Assembly (NCBI GenBank): GCA_003612285.1
Contig: RAYE01000022.1
Coordinates: 1 to 64,000 of the forward strand
Direction of reading: 5' to 3'
Source of the DNA: a bacterium D16-51
GTDB taxonomy: Bacteria > Bacillota > Clostridia > Lachnospirales > Lachnospiraceae
DNA length: 64,000 bases
Within the stretch, counting starts at the first letter, position 1. Each line of letters opens with the position of its first letter. Made by a program: the position numbers and the translations under genes. The notes under the pieces were generated by a model. That model made no database searches. It saw nothing but the letters and a program-made list of their open reading frames with translations, and had not been told where the DNA came from. This document shows positions 1 to 8,593 of this stretch, piece after piece.

Positions 1-514
1 TCTTCTTCCACATACGGTACCCTAAAGGAAGGGAGAGATAAGAAATCCTGCGTTTTTTCCACACAGGTATGCACAGCATGAGGCTGACAAAACAATGCCC
101 GTTAAGGCAGCTGGAGCCGTTATGTGCGGCATGGCCAAACAGATTTGAAACATGTTCAAATTTTGTGCCAGATTTTGCAGCCATTGTATCATCAACGCAC
201 AAGTAAACGGGCTGAACCTTAAGATTTTCCGGTATCTGTTCCAGAGCAGGCCTGACAGTGGCAGCCATGAACCGGGAACAGTCAGCTTTTGCATGGGAAC
301 ATGCATAATAGAAAGCATTCAGGGATTTTTCCGTAACCTTTGACAGGAAATGCAGATAAAGGTTACGGATTGAGTCTGCTGACTCAAGCGCCAGCATAGA
401 CAGAATAAAAAGAAACAGGGTTTCTTTTGTTGGAACAGCAAAAGTTTCAAAATAGGCAGAAAAATATTTATACAGCTTGCCAATGATGGTATTTCTATCG
501 TATAATGGATTCAG
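1..514 (-). CDS. IS transposase, N-terminal part (cut by window edge)
   Basis: The minus strand is open from about 514 to base 1 and encodes roughly 171 residues resembling the N-terminal half of an IS4/IS701-type DDE transposase. Near residue 105 there is a CVDDT motif, the usual setting of the first catalytic Asp, followed by KSGTKFEHVSNLFGHAAHNG and a GHCFVSLMLC segment. The best-aligned first codon is CTG at 514 (LNPLYDRN...), with AAAGGAG about 14 bases upstream. No ATG fits, so the start is either a rare CTG or a damaged codon. The rest of the gene lies outside the window. The family name is recognised by pattern only. Confidence 0.7.
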   Translation of the reverse strand, partial: MNPLYDRNTIIGKLYKYFSAYFETFAVPTKETLFLFILSMLALESADSIRNLYLHFLSKVTEKSLNAFYYACSHAKADCSRFMAATVRPALEQIPENLKVQPVYLCVDDTMAAKSGTKFEHVSNLFGHAAHNGSSCLNGHCFVSLMLCIPVWKKRRISYLSLPLGYRMWKK

Positions 515-658
515 CGTACAAGGTCACACTCCTTTGTATATATTTCACAAATCTATTATACAACAAAGTGGCCTTTGTGCGCTATTTCTGTGCAAAAAGT
601 TGTAAAGTGGTGTAAAATAAAGAAATTTCTATGAATTGGAGTGTGATGTTATAAGAAT

Positions 659-865
659 ATGGAAACAAAAGCATTAGAGATACCTTTTTGGCTTAAAGTG
701 ACACTGACAATTAAAGAAGCGGCAGCTTATTCAAATATAGGAATCAACAAAATCGAAGAGCTATTGAAGCAACCCAAATGCGACTTTGTATTGTATGTCG
801 GTAATAAAAAGTTGGTAAAAAGGAAAGAGTTTGAGCAGTACATATCAAAAAGTTTGGAAATTTAA
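659..865 (+). CDS. Excisionase (Tn916 Xis-type)
   Basis: This 68-residue protein resembles the small winged-helix excisionases of Tn916-like elements. It has a short N-terminus (IPFWLKVTLTIKEAAAYSNIG), a central helix-turn-helix and a basic wing ending in KKLVKRKEFEQYI. Such proteins bend attachment-site DNA and push the integrase towards excision. It lies 117 bases upstream of the integrase start on the same strand, the standard xis-int order. The ATG at 659 is the only sensible start; the upstream GGAG is about 16 bases away, so translation may be weak. The gene is intact in length. Confidence 0.8.
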   Translation: METKALEIPFWLKVTLTIKEAAAYSNIGINKIEELLKQPKCDFVLYVGNKKLVKRKEFEQYISKSLEI

Positions 866-981
866 GGAAGGATTCAGGCATAAAATTCAATTTGATTATT
901 CCAAAATGTCAGGAGATATGCTATAATGTTAGCTTGTATCAAACTCTTTTTGTTGGAATACAGCAGAAAGGAGTTGATTTT

Positions 982-2013
982 ATGGGTAAAGACTTGAAGG
1001 GTAAAGAACTTGGAGTCGGTATCTGTCAAAGAAAGGATGGTTTATACACAGCACGATTTGTAAGCAAGAGAACTGGTAAATCAGTTCAAAAATATTTCCC
1101 GAAGCTACAAGAATGTCGTAAGTGGTATGCGGATGCAAAGTTTGAAGATGAACATGGTGGTATCAATGCGTCCGGGGATATGACAGTTACGGCATGGTTT
1201 GATTACTGGATTGAAAACATCAAAGGTGACAGCATAAGACCAAATACAATTAGAAATTATAAAGAACGGTTTGAACATAATATTCAGACAAGGATCACCT
1301 TATATTGTATGTTCTCTGATGCGGTTGAAAATGATGTAATCTATAAAAATCCAGTGACAAAAGGAATAAAACATAATATCGGGAAAGAGCCTAAGAAGGT
1401 CAGAGCATTAACCATTGACGAACAAAAGAAATTCCTTGAAGTTGCAGAGAAGAGCAGTAATTATAATCAGTTCGCTTTTATTTTGCAGACAGGATTACGG
1501 ACAGGCGAGTTAATAGGCTTGAAATGGTCTGATATTGATTGGGAGAAGCGTGCCATACACATACAAAGAAGCATGGAGTACAGATACAGTGTTGGTGAAT
1601 GGCGTATTGGAGAGCCGAAAAGCAAATCAGGCTATCGTGATGTACCTTTAATAGAAGAGGCGGTTGCAATTCTGAAAAGGCAGAAAGAGAAACTTAGAGA
1701 AATCAAAGTAATCAATATGCAGTTCAAAGAGCATGTATTTCTTTGCAGGAAAGGCGAACCAACAAAAAATTCAGCTTATGACACCTCATTATTCAAACTG
1801 TGTGATAAAGCTGGTATAAGACGTTTCTCTATGCATGTACTAAGGCACACGATGGCTACCAGATGTATTGAAGGTGGGATGCGTCCTAAGACTTTACAGG
1901 TGATTTTAGGTCATGCCAATGTAGGTATTACAATGAATCTGTATGTTGATGTGACCGAGGAAGAGAAGTTTAAAGAGGTAGAAAAAATAGAAAGTGCCTT
2001 AAAAATTGTGTAG
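982..2013 (+). CDS. Tyrosine integrase (Tn916-type), internally deleted
   Basis: Site-specific tyrosine recombinase of 343 residues. The N-terminal Tn916-type arm-binding domain (GICQRKDGLYTARFV) and the C-terminal catalytic domain are both present. Catalytic residues are visible: R173 in TGLRTGEL, a Lys in KSKSGYRDVPL, H285 and R288 in HVLRHT, H311 in LGHAN and Y321 in MNLYVDVT. The core-binding domain between them is too short. After RFEHNIQ (around base 1285) the protein jumps straight to TRITLYCMFSDA, about 35-40 residues earlier than in relatives, without breaking the frame. The start at 982 is chosen because AAAGGAG lies 7 bases upstream; an upstream in-frame ATG at 892 lacks such a site. 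It is probably a remnant of an integrated element and may be inactive. Confidence 0.85.
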   Translation: MGKDLKGKELGVGICQRKDGLYTARFVSKRTGKSVQKYFPKLQECRKWYADAKFEDEHGGINASGDMTVTAWFDYWIENIKGDSIRPNTIRNYKERFEHNIQTRITLYCMFSDAVENDVIYKNPVTKGIKHNIGKEPKKVRALTIDEQKKFLEVAEKSSNYNQFAFILQTGLRTGELIGLKWSDIDWEKRAIHIQRSMEYRYSVGEWRIGEPKSKSGYRDVPLIEEAVAILKRQKEKLREIKVINMQFKEHVFLCRKGEPTKNSAYDTSLFKLCDKAGIRRFSMHVLRHTMATRCIEGGMRPKTLQVILGHANVGITMNLYVDVTEEEKFKEVEKIESALKIV

Positions 2014-2047
2014 TGATTTGTGTAGTAAAAATATAGAGAAAGGCGAA

Positions 2048-2071
2048 AAGCCTTGTAAATCAAGGTTTTTT
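2048..2071 (+). terminator. Terminator after integrase
   Basis: AAGCCTTG and CAAGGTTT form an 8-bp stem (one G-T pair) around TAAAT and run into a T-tract. It lies between the integrase stop and ychF, so ychF may depend on read-through or a weak local promoter. Confidence 0.55.
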
Positions 2072-2089
2072 GGATAGGTATATAGTATT

Positions 2090-3187
2090 ATGAAACTAGG
2101 CATCGTTGGTTTACCTAATGTAGGAAAAAGCACATTATTTAATTCGTTAACAAAAGCGGGGGCAGAATCTGCAAATTACCCATTTTGCACTATTGACCCG
2201 AATATAGGGATTGTGCCTGTGCCGGATGAAAGGCTGGGCGTACTTGCAAAGATGCACAATTCAGCAAAAATTGTGAATGCCACGATTGAATTTGTTGATA
2301 TCGCAGGTTTGGTGAAAGGAGCCTCCAAAGGGGAGGGTCTCGGAAACCAGTTTCTTTCCAATATCAGGGAAGTAGATGCGATTGTACATGTAGTACGCTG
2401 TTTTGAAGATTCTAATATAGTGCATGTGGATGGCAGTATTAATCCCCTGCGTGATATTGAAACAATTAACCTGGAGCTTTTGTTTTCGGATTTGGAGATA
2501 TTGGAAAGGCGCTATGCGAAGCTTGTTAAGGGCGTTAAAAATGATAAAACGCTTGTGAAAGAAACGAACCTTGTGGAAGCTTTGAAAAAGCATTTAGAGA
2601 ATGGGAAGCTTGCAAAGAGTTTTGAAGCGGCAGATGATGATGAGGCGGAATTATTGGAAAGTTTTAACCTTTTGACATACAAGCCTGTGATTTATGCAGC
2701 AAATGTAGCGGAAGGTGATCTGGCAGCAGATGGGAAGGAAAACCCATATGTTGCCAAGGTAAGGGAATATGCAAAAGAAGAAGGGTCTGAGGTGTTTGTA
2801 ATCTGTGCGCAGATTGAGCAGGAGATTGCAGAATTAGAGGAAGAAGAAAAGAAGATGTTTTTGGAAGAACTTGGGCTTCAGGAATCCGGGCTTGAAAAGA
2901 TGATACGCGCAAGCTATTCCCTGCTTGGGCTGATTAGTTACCTGACTTCTGGTGAGATGGAAACGAAAGCATGGACGATTGAGCGTGGGACAAAAGCCCC
3001 GCAGGCGGCCGGGAAGATACACAGTGACTTTGAGCGTGGGTTTATCCGTGCCGAGGTGGTAAGTTATGATCACCTGGTTGAGCAGGGAAGCATGAATGCG
3101 GCGAAGGAGAAGGGGCTGGTCCGTTCAGAAGGCAAGGAATATGTTGTACAGGATGGGGATGTTGTGCTGTTCCGGTTTAATGTATAA
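2090..3187 (+). CDS. ychF: Redox-regulated ATPase YchF (Obg-family)
   Basis: Universally conserved P-loop NTPase of 365 residues, the normal length. It associates with ribosomes and prefers ATP over GTP. The G1 motif is GLPNVGKSTLFNSLT at residues 5-19, the switch region reads DIAGLVKGASKGEGLGNQFL, and a C-terminal TGS domain ends in VQDGDVVLFRFNV. The ATG at 2090 has no clean Shine-Dalgarno (only GGATAGG about 12 bases upstream). This is unusual for this window and suggests that the neighbouring element inserted close enough to replace the native leader. lgt follows after 29 bases and is probably co-transcribed. Confidence 0.97.
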   Translation: MKLGIVGLPNVGKSTLFNSLTKAGAESANYPFCTIDPNIGIVPVPDERLGVLAKMHNSAKIVNATIEFVDIAGLVKGASKGEGLGNQFLSNIREVDAIVHVVRCFEDSNIVHVDGSINPLRDIETINLELLFSDLEILERRYAKLVKGVKNDKTLVKETNLVEALKKHLENGKLAKSFEAADDDEAELLESFNLLTYKPVIYAANVAEGDLAADGKENPYVAKVREYAKEEGSEVFVICAQIEQEIAELEEEEKKMFLEELGLQESGLEKMIRASYSLLGLISYLTSGEMETKAWTIERGTKAPQAAGKIHSDFERGFIRAEVVSYDHLVEQGSMNAAKEKGLVRSEGKEYVVQDGDVVLFRFNV

Positions 3188-3216
3188 CATATTATTTGAG
3201 AAATGAGGACATGGTT

Positions 3217-4089
3217 ATGGAGGCTGATATTCGTTTCCCACATCTTGGCATTACATTGGAGCATGTGGGGAAATCAATTTCAATTGGAGGTTTTTCGATT
3301 GCCTATTATGGCATAATTATTGCTTTTGGCATGGTGGCAGGCTTTTTAATGGCAAGCTGGCAGGCGGGGCGCCTAAAGCAGGATAAGGAAATGGTTTTGG
3401 ATCTGGCGTTATGGGACATTGTTTTTGCGGTAATCAGCGCAAGGCTTTATTATGTTTTGTTTAGCTGGGATTATTACAGCCAGAACCCGATTGAGATTTT
3501 CAACATCCGCGGCGGCGGCATGGCAATTTATGGAGGCGTGATTGGGGGAGTTGTTACTACTTTTGTGTTTGCCCGGGTAAAGAAGCTTTCTTTTTATGAA
3601 TTATTGGATATTGCATGCACTGGCCTGTTAGTCGGGCAGATTTTTGGAAGATGGGGTAATTTCTTTAACAGGGAAGCCTTTGGCGGTTATACGGATAATC
3701 TGTTTGCAATGCAGCTTAAACGTTCAGATGTCCGTGCAGGAGATATTACAAAGGAACTTTTAAGTAATTTAGTTACATTGGACGGGACAGAGTATATCCA
3801 GGTGCATCCTACTTTCCTATACGAGTCCTTATGGAATATTGCTGTACTGCTGATAATTTTATGGTATACAAAAAAGCGGAAATTCCAGGGGGAGTTATTT
3901 TTAATGTATTTATGCGGCTATGGCCTTGGGAGGTTCTGGATTGAAGGACTCCGCGTTGACCAGTTAAAGCTGTTTGGCACACAGATCGCTGTATCGCAGC
4001 TATTATCGGGGATTTTGTTTGTTGCCTCCCTTTCTGTTTTATTGTACCAGTGGGGGAAAAGACGGAAGAAAAAGCAGGGGAAAGAATGA
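3217..4089 (+). CDS. lgt: Prolipoprotein diacylglyceryl transferase
   Basis: Integral membrane enzyme that transfers diacylglycerol from phosphatidylglycerol to the lipobox Cys of prolipoproteins. It is about 290 residues with seven likely membrane helices. The Lgt signature GRWGNFFNREAFGG is present, with GGGMAIYGGVIGG before it and the late conserved Arg region (GRFWIEGLRVDQL). The start at 3217 is preferred because GAGG sits 8 bases upstream; the frame extends to a TTG at 3196 and an ATG at 3211, both worse placed. The C-terminus is a short basic tail. The gene is followed by a long structured intergenic region. Confidence 0.95.
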   Translation: MEADIRFPHLGITLEHVGKSISIGGFSIAYYGIIIAFGMVAGFLMASWQAGRLKQDKEMVLDLALWDIVFAVISARLYYVLFSWDYYSQNPIEIFNIRGGGMAIYGGVIGGVVTTFVFARVKKLSFYELLDIACTGLLVGQIFGRWGNFFNREAFGGYTDNLFAMQLKRSDVRAGDITKELLSNLVTLDGTEYIQVHPTFLYESLWNIAVLLIILWYTKKRKFQGELFLMYLCGYGLGRFWIEGLRVDQLKLFGTQIAVSQLLSGILFVASLSVLLYQWGKRRKKKQGKE

Positions 4090-4101
4090 TGTATGTAATA
4101 T

Positions 4102-4289
4102 TATAGGAAACAAAATCAGTTTCCTATAATCGATTAGCGGTGCAAAAACGTGCACCTTTTATCAGAACTAAAAAGCAAGTTCTGATAAGTTATAATATAG
4201 GAAACAAAATCAGTTTCCTATAATCGATTAGCGGTGCAAAAACGTGCACCTTTTATCAGAACTAAAAAACAGTTCTGATAAGTTTATAT
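4102..4289. repeat. Tandem duplicate of a three-hairpin block (2 x 94 bp)
   Basis: Two nearly identical 94-base units (4102-4195 and 4196-4289) lie head to tail. Each unit contains three perfect hairpins: ATAGGAAAC/GTTTCCTAT with a 7-base loop, GGTGCA/TGCACC with loop AAAACG followed by a T-run, and TTATCAGAACT/AGTTCTGATAA. The third loop differs slightly between copies. No ORF is supported here. A further TAGGTGC/GCACCTA hairpin follows at 4292-4318. Function unknown; it could be a duplicated terminator cassette, a non-autonomous mobile repeat or a processed RNA. Confidence 0.8.
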
Positions 4290-4312
4290 TATAGGTGCTT
4301 AAAATTGTTATG

Positions 4313-4370
4313 CACCTAAAAAAGGGAACACCATTTTGGAAAACCAAAATGGTGTTCCCTTTTTTAGGTG
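4313..4370 (+). terminator. Perfect 27-bp stem-loop, probable bidirectional terminator
   Basis: Bases 4313-4339 are the exact reverse complement of 4344-4370, with an AAAA loop. Runs of A on the 5' side and T on the 3' side lie inside the stem, as in bidirectional terminators. It separates lgt from the mraZ promoter. Its 5' arm shares the GCACCTA sequence with the upstream hairpin at 4292-4318, so the two structures are mutually exclusive. Confidence 0.8.
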
Positions 4371-4396
4371 AAACTTTTAATTTTTGGAAAAATCCC

Positions 4397-4425
4397 TTGA
4401 TAAATTCCCTAAAAAGAGATAAAAT
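4397..4425 (+). promoter_or_regulatory. Sigma-A type promoter of the mraZ/dcw operon
   Basis: TTGATA (4397-4402), a 17-base spacer and TAAAAT (4420-4425). The expected transcription start falls at the first of the AAGTGG repeats, so a protein bound there would block the promoter. Confidence 0.75.
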
Positions 4426-4433
4426 AACATAGT

Positions 4434-4480
4434 AAGTGGTGGGAAGTGGGTGAAAGTGGGAGATAATACCACAAAAGTGG
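4434..4480 (+). promoter_or_regulatory. MraZ box (AAGTGG direct repeats)
   Basis: AAGTGG occurs at 4434, 4444 and 4454, spaced exactly 10 bases, and again at 4475. Phased direct repeats of a GTGG core just downstream of the mraZ promoter are the known form of MraZ autoregulatory sites. This makes dcw autorepression by MraZ likely here. Confidence 0.8.
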
Positions 4481-4500
4481 AGGAAACTCTTCTCATGCAT

Positions 4501-4540
4501 AGTCGCAGGATCAGGTGCAGGCCTGCCTGTTTCTGCGACT
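4501..4540 (+). other. Hairpin in the mraZ 5' leader
   Basis: AGTCGCAG (4501-4508) pairs with CTGCGACT (4533-4540), with further pairing possible inside. It lies in the untranslated leader about 40 bases before mraZ and has no T-run, so it is not an obvious terminator. Confidence 0.5.
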
Positions 4541-4581
4541 GTGTGTGAGTTGTTGGTTCAAAAGGGGAAGAGAGGCAGGTG

Positions 4582-5016
4582 ATGGCCATGTTTATGGGAC
4601 AATATGAGCATTCTATTGATACCAAAGGCAGGGTCATCATTCCTGCCAAATATCGTGAAGAGCTGGGAGAGAACTTTGTTGTAACCAGAGGGCTTGACGG
4701 ATGCCTTTTTTTATATCCACAGGCAGAATGGCAGAATTTTGTTGAGAAACTGCAAAAGCTTCCTTCTAACCAGAATACACGGAAGATGCAGAGGCAATTT
4801 TTGTCAAAGGCAATGGAAGTAGCGGTAGATAAGCAGGGAAGGATTTTGGTTCCTTCACTTCTGCGGGAAATTGCTGCTTTAGAGAAAGATGTTGTCTTTG
4901 TGGGTATGATGAACCGTATTGAAGTATGGGATAAGGAACGCCTGCACCAGCAGGATGTGCAGCAGGATGACGAGGCATTGGAAGAAACAATGGATGAATT
5001 GGGGATTTCACTGTAG
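4582..5016 (+). CDS. mraZ: Division/cell wall cluster transcriptional repressor MraZ
   Basis: AbrB-like DNA-binding protein that represses the dcw operon, about 144 residues. Two swapped-hairpin repeats are visible: [24 protein letters not shown] near the N-terminus and [18 protein letters not shown] in the middle, each with the D-x-K/Q-GR-PxxxR pattern. The start at 4582 is chosen for its 6-base spacing from AGAGG; an ATG at 4588 (MFMGQYEH) also fits the family and a GTG lies at 4579. It is first in the dcw cluster, directly downstream of its own repeat-type operator. Confidence 0.96.
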   Translation: MAMFMGQYEHSIDTKGRVIIPAKYREELGENFVVTRGLDGCLFLYPQAEWQNFVEKLQKLPSNQNTRKMQRQFLSKAMEVAVDKQGRILVPSLLREIAALEKDVVFVGMMNRIEVWDKERLHQQDVQQDDEALEETMDELGISL

Positions 5017-5071
5017 GGGACTGGCAGTTGAACTATTACAGTTCCTAAAAAAAAGCAGGAATGGAGTTGGA

Positions 5072-6007
5072 ATGGAATTTTGTCACAAACCAGTACTGTT
5101 AGAAGAAGTGCTTGAAGGGCTGGCAGTCAGGGCAGATGGTATTTATGTGGATGGGACACTTGGCGGCGCCGGGCATGGCAGCGCAGTTTGTTCCTGCCTT
5201 GGGAAAAACGGGCGTTTTATCGGGCTGGACCAGGATGAAGATGCAATTGCTGCCAGTAAAGAACGGTTACAGGAGTATGGTGATATTGTATCAGTTGTAA
5301 GAAGCAATTATGTACAGATGGCAGATGTCCTTTGCCGCCTCGGGGTGGAGAAGGTGGACGGCATCACATTGGATTTGGGGGTTTCTTCTTTTCAGTTAGA
5401 TACAGGGGAAAGGGGATTTTCCTATCGGATGGATGCGCCGCTGGATATGAGGATGGACAACCGTCAGGAACTGACAGCGGGAGATGTTGTAAACCAATAT
5501 ACAGAGCAGGAATTGTTTCGCATTATCCGTAATTATGGGGAGGACAAATTTGCAAAGAATATAGCAAAAAACATAGTGAATGAGCGGAAAAAAGAACCGA
5601 TACTGACGACCGGGAGACTTGCGGAAATTGTCAGTTATTCGATTCCTATGAGGGTAAGAAAGAGAGGCGGGCATCCCGCCAAAAAAACATTTCAGGCAAT
5701 ACGGATTGAGGTAAACCGGGAATTAGAAGTATTGGAAAACAGCATTAGCCAAATGATTGATTTGTTAAATGCAGGAGGAAGGCTTTGTATTATTACATTC
5801 CATTCTCTGGAGGACAGGATTGTAAAACAGGCATTCCGCCAGGCGCAGTTTCCGTGTACCTGCCCGCCGGATTTTCCAGTATGTGTCTGCGGGAAAAAGC
5901 CGCTTGGGAAACAGGTTACCAGAAAACCGATTTTGCCTTCCGAAAAAGAGATGGAAGAGAATCCACGTTCAAAAAGTGCGAAGTTAAGGGTGTTTGAGCA
6001 TATTTAA
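5072..6007 (+). CDS. rsmH: 16S rRNA (cytosine1402-N4)-methyltransferase RsmH
   Basis: SAM-dependent methyltransferase that modifies C1402 in the 16S rRNA decoding centre, 311 residues, normal for RsmH/MraW. It shows the N-terminal [13 protein letters not shown], the SAM-binding [12 protein letters not shown], the [11 protein letters not shown] block and a C-terminal [11 protein letters not shown]. The frame extends upstream to 4919, but the ATG at 5072 has GGAG 5 bases before it and matches the family N-terminus. It lies 55 bases after mraZ in the dcw operon. Confidence 0.97.
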   Translation: MEFCHKPVLLEEVLEGLAVRADGIYVDGTLGGAGHGSAVCSCLGKNGRFIGLDQDEDAIAASKERLQEYGDIVSVVRSNYVQMADVLCRLGVEKVDGITLDLGVSSFQLDTGERGFSYRMDAPLDMRMDNRQELTAGDVVNQYTEQELFRIIRNYGEDKFAKNIAKNIVNERKKEPILTTGRLAEIVSYSIPMRVRKRGGHPAKKTFQAIRIEVNRELEVLENSISQMIDLLNAGGRLCIITFHSLEDRIVKQAFRQAQFPCTCPPDFPVCVCGKKPLGKQVTRKPILPSEKEMEENPRSKSAKLRVFEHI

Positions 6008-6029
6008 ATGAATGGAGGGAGATAACAGT

Positions 6030-6545
6030 ATGGCTATTGACTGGGAAAACTATGGCAGAGAGAGAACACAGGCTAGGCAGTCCTCTGGCTATCATGCGCG
6101 TTCCTATGTAGATGGAAATACAGTGCGTAAAGAAAGCGCAGTACCAAAAAAACGGGAAAGGGTCCGGCCGCGGCCAGAGCCAAAACGGTATCCGGAGCGG
6201 AAACCTGCCCGCATTGCAGGAATTAGCGGGAGGGCGTTTGTTTTTCTGACGGTTATGGTGTCTGCGGTTACGGTCTGCGGTTTTTCTTATCTTTCTGCAC
6301 AGTATGAAGTGCGGGAAATGAAAAGCCAGATTGTAGAATTACAGTCTGAGATTTCACAGCAAAAGGAAGATAATGAAATGGCATATGAAGAGATTAAAGC
6401 TTCTGTTGATTTAGCTGAAATCTATGAAAGGGCAACAAAAAAATTGAAAATGGTACAGGCAGAGAATAACCAGGTTTATAAATACAGCAATAAAAAAAGC
6501 GATATGGTGAAGCAATATGCAGATATACCAGGTGCAGCAGATTAA
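6030..6545 (+). CDS. FtsL-like septum protein
   Basis: 171-residue bitopic membrane protein in the ftsL position between rsmH and the PBP genes. A basic, proline-rich cytoplasmic region of about 65 residues is followed by one hydrophobic segment (GRAFVFLTVMVSAVTVCGFSY). An extracytoplasmic coiled coil follows (REMKSQIVELQSEISQQKED), then AEIYERATKKLKMV. This is the layout of FtsL/DivIC-type divisome scaffold proteins, which are poorly conserved in sequence. GGAGGGAG lies about 8 bases before the ATG at 6030; a start at 6012 would overlap that site. Confidence 0.75.
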   Translation: MAIDWENYGRERTQARQSSGYHARSYVDGNTVRKESAVPKKRERVRPRPEPKRYPERKPARIAGISGRAFVFLTVMVSAVTVCGFSYLSAQYEVREMKSQIVELQSEISQQKEDNEMAYEEIKASVDLAEIYERATKKLKMVQAENNQVYKYSNKKSDMVKQYADIPGAAD

Positions 6546-6557
6546 GGGGCATGTGAT

Positions 6558-8495
6558 ATGGGCAGGAAAGCGGTAGATACCAGAAAATTTAATAAAGTGG
6601 GTACCAGAAAGCTGTTTGGCCGTATTCTAATTGCTTTTATGCTTGTGACGGCGGTTTCTGCAGCGCTGCTTGGAAGGATAGTTTTTTTAGGCAAGGCGAA
6701 GGGGACGGAAGCGGAACGTAAGGTTCTTGCGCAGCAAAGTTACCGGAGCAACGAGATAAAATATAAGAGGGGTGATATTACAGACCGGAATGGAAACAGG
6801 CTGGCGGCCAGCAAAAAAGTTTATGATTTGGCTTTGGATCCTGTTTTGATTTCGGCAAAGGAAGAATATATAACTGCGACTGCAAACGCTTTAGATAAAG
6901 TTTTTGGCATTTCTGAAAAAAAGTTAAAAAAGGTTTTGGAAGAGCAGCCTAAGTCGCAATATTATGTAATGCAGGATTATAAGGGCCTGGAAAAGGACAA
7001 GGTTACTGAGTTTAAAAAACTGGTTGAAAAAGATAAGAAAAAAAATATAAAAGGGGTGATTTTTGAAGAGAGATATGAAAGGTATTATCCTTATTCTACT
7101 GTGGCGAGTAAGGTGATTGGCTTTTGCTCTTCTGAAGACACCGGAATCTGGGGGATTGAAAACCAGTATAACAGCCAGCTGTCCGGCACAAACGGACGGA
7201 GGTATGGCTATTTTAATTCAGACCTGGAGCTTGTGGAAACTGTCAAAAACCCTGTGAACGGCAATAATATTGTAACGACGCTTGACGCAAATGTCCAGGG
7301 GATTTTAGAGCGGCAGATGAAGGAGTTCCAGGAAAAAACAGGTTCTTTGAATATGGGATGCATTATTATGAATCCCCAGAATGGGGAAATTTATGCAATG
7401 TCTTCTTATCCGGAGTATGATTTGAATAATCCAAGGGATTTGTCTGTTTTATATTCAAAAGAAGAGATTGAGAAGATGTCAGATAAGAAGAAATCAAAGG
7501 AACTGAACAAGCTTTGGAGGAATTTTTGTATCAGCGATGCTTTTGAACCAGGTTCTACATTTAAGCCGGTTACTGTGGCGGCCTGCCTGGACGAGGGTGT
7601 GACAAATCCTAAAAAACTGTATTTTTGCGATGGCTTCCAGAAAGTCAGCGGAACACAGATTAAATGTGTCTCTTACTCGGCAGGCGGCCATAGGATGATT
7701 AATATCTGCCAGTCGTTAATGGAATCCTGCAATGATGTAATGATGCAGATTGGCGCAAAACTGGGAAGAGAAAAATTTGTAAATTATGTCAGGGATTTTG
7801 GCTTTGGGCAGAAAACTGGCATTGACCTTCCGGGGGAAGGGGCAGGCGGCGTATTTACGCTGGACAGGATGCGTTCTGTAGAGCTTGCTACCTCCAGTTT
7901 TGGGCAGGGGCAGACAGTGACAATGATTCAGCTGGCAGCAGCTTTTTCTGCTGTAATTAACGGTGGGAACTATTATGAGCCGCATGTGGTAAAAGAAGTT
8001 ACAAGCCCTTCCGGGGCAATTGTTTCTTCACGGGAGAATACGCTGGTGCGTAAAGTGATTACAGAAGGGACAAGTGAAAAGCTGCGGGAGTATCTGTTTG
8101 AAACTGTTGAAAATGGAACCGCAGGGCCTGCAAAGGTAGCAGGGTATGAAATTGGCGGTAAGACGGGCACAGCAGAAAAGCATCCGACAGGAAGAGGGAA
8201 TTACCTTGTTTCTTTTGCCGGGTTTACCCCGGTGGATAAGCCGGAGGTGATGATTTACCTGATTATTGATGAACCGAATGTAAAAGACCAGGCGCACAGT
8301 ATTTATGCAACAGAGCTTTCCAGCCAGATTTTAAAAGAAGTCCTGCCGCTGCTTGGAGTTTACCAAAATGAAGGCACAAAGAAAAAGGATAAGACAAAAG
8401 CTTCTGATATCAAAATCCCGTCGACAAAAGAAGTGCCCAAAGGCGGTTTTAGCGATAAAGGTTATGAAGTTGCCGGAGGGACAGAGGAGGAGTAA
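6558..8495 (+). CDS. Class B penicillin-binding protein (FtsI/SpoVD-type), first copy
   Basis: Septal peptidoglycan transpeptidase of 645 residues. One N-terminal membrane anchor (about 22-42) is followed by a PBP dimerisation domain (YKRGDITDRNGNRLA) and the transpeptidase domain. The catalytic motifs are S333-TF-K336 in EPGSTFKPVT, S390-C-N392 and K535-T-G537. The C-terminus is a charged tail; no PASTA domain is seen, although clostridial SpoVD proteins often carry one. It is the first of two tandem class B PBPs in this dcw cluster. One probably serves vegetative division and the other sporulation, but the sequence alone does not say which. Confidence 0.93.
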   Translation: MGRKAVDTRKFNKVGTRKLFGRILIAFMLVTAVSAALLGRIVFLGKAKGTEAERKVLAQQSYRSNEIKYKRGDITDRNGNRLAASKKVYDLALDPVLISAKEEYITATANALDKVFGISEKKLKKVLEEQPKSQYYVMQDYKGLEKDKVTEFKKLVEKDKKKNIKGVIFEERYERYYPYSTVASKVIGFCSSEDTGIWGIENQYNSQLSGTNGRRYGYFNSDLELVETVKNPVNGNNIVTTLDANVQGILERQMKEFQEKTGSLNMGCIIMNPQNGEIYAMSSYPEYDLNNPRDLSVLYSKEEIEKMSDKKKSKELNKLWRNFCISDAFEPGSTFKPVTVAACLDEGVTNPKKLYFCDGFQKVSGTQIKCVSYSAGGHRMINICQSLMESCNDVMMQIGAKLGREKFVNYVRDFGFGQKTGIDLPGEGAGGVFTLDRMRSVELATSSFGQGQTVTMIQLAAAFSAVINGGNYYEPHVVKEVTSPSGAIVSSRENTLVRKVITEGTSEKLREYLFETVENGTAGPAKVAGYEIGGKTGTAEKHPTGRGNYLVSFAGFTPVDKPEVMIYLIIDEPNVKDQAHSIYATELSSQILKEVLPLLGVYQNEGTKKKDKTKASDIKIPSTKEVPKGGFSDKGYEVAGGTEEE

Positions 8496-8593
8496 GGAAC
8501 TGTAGAAAAATTATTCTAATAGAGAAGGAATAAGTTCTGCTTTTGGAAAATAAGGATGATTAAGAGTATTTTTTAATCAGGGGGCAGGACAAA

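Noticed and set aside
4102-4289. Possible CRISPR array from repeated units
   Set aside because: Only two adjacent copies, no variable spacers, and the units are made of inverted repeats; no cas genes in the window.
4228-4649. Minus-strand ORFs of about 90 residues
   Set aside because: They run through the terminator stem, the MraZ box and the start of mraZ; no protein-like composition or ribosome binding site.
8496-8593. Recurring AGGAACTGT after genes (8498, 17274, 21112)
   Set aside because: Only a nine-base match with different flanks; not enough to call a repeat family from one window.
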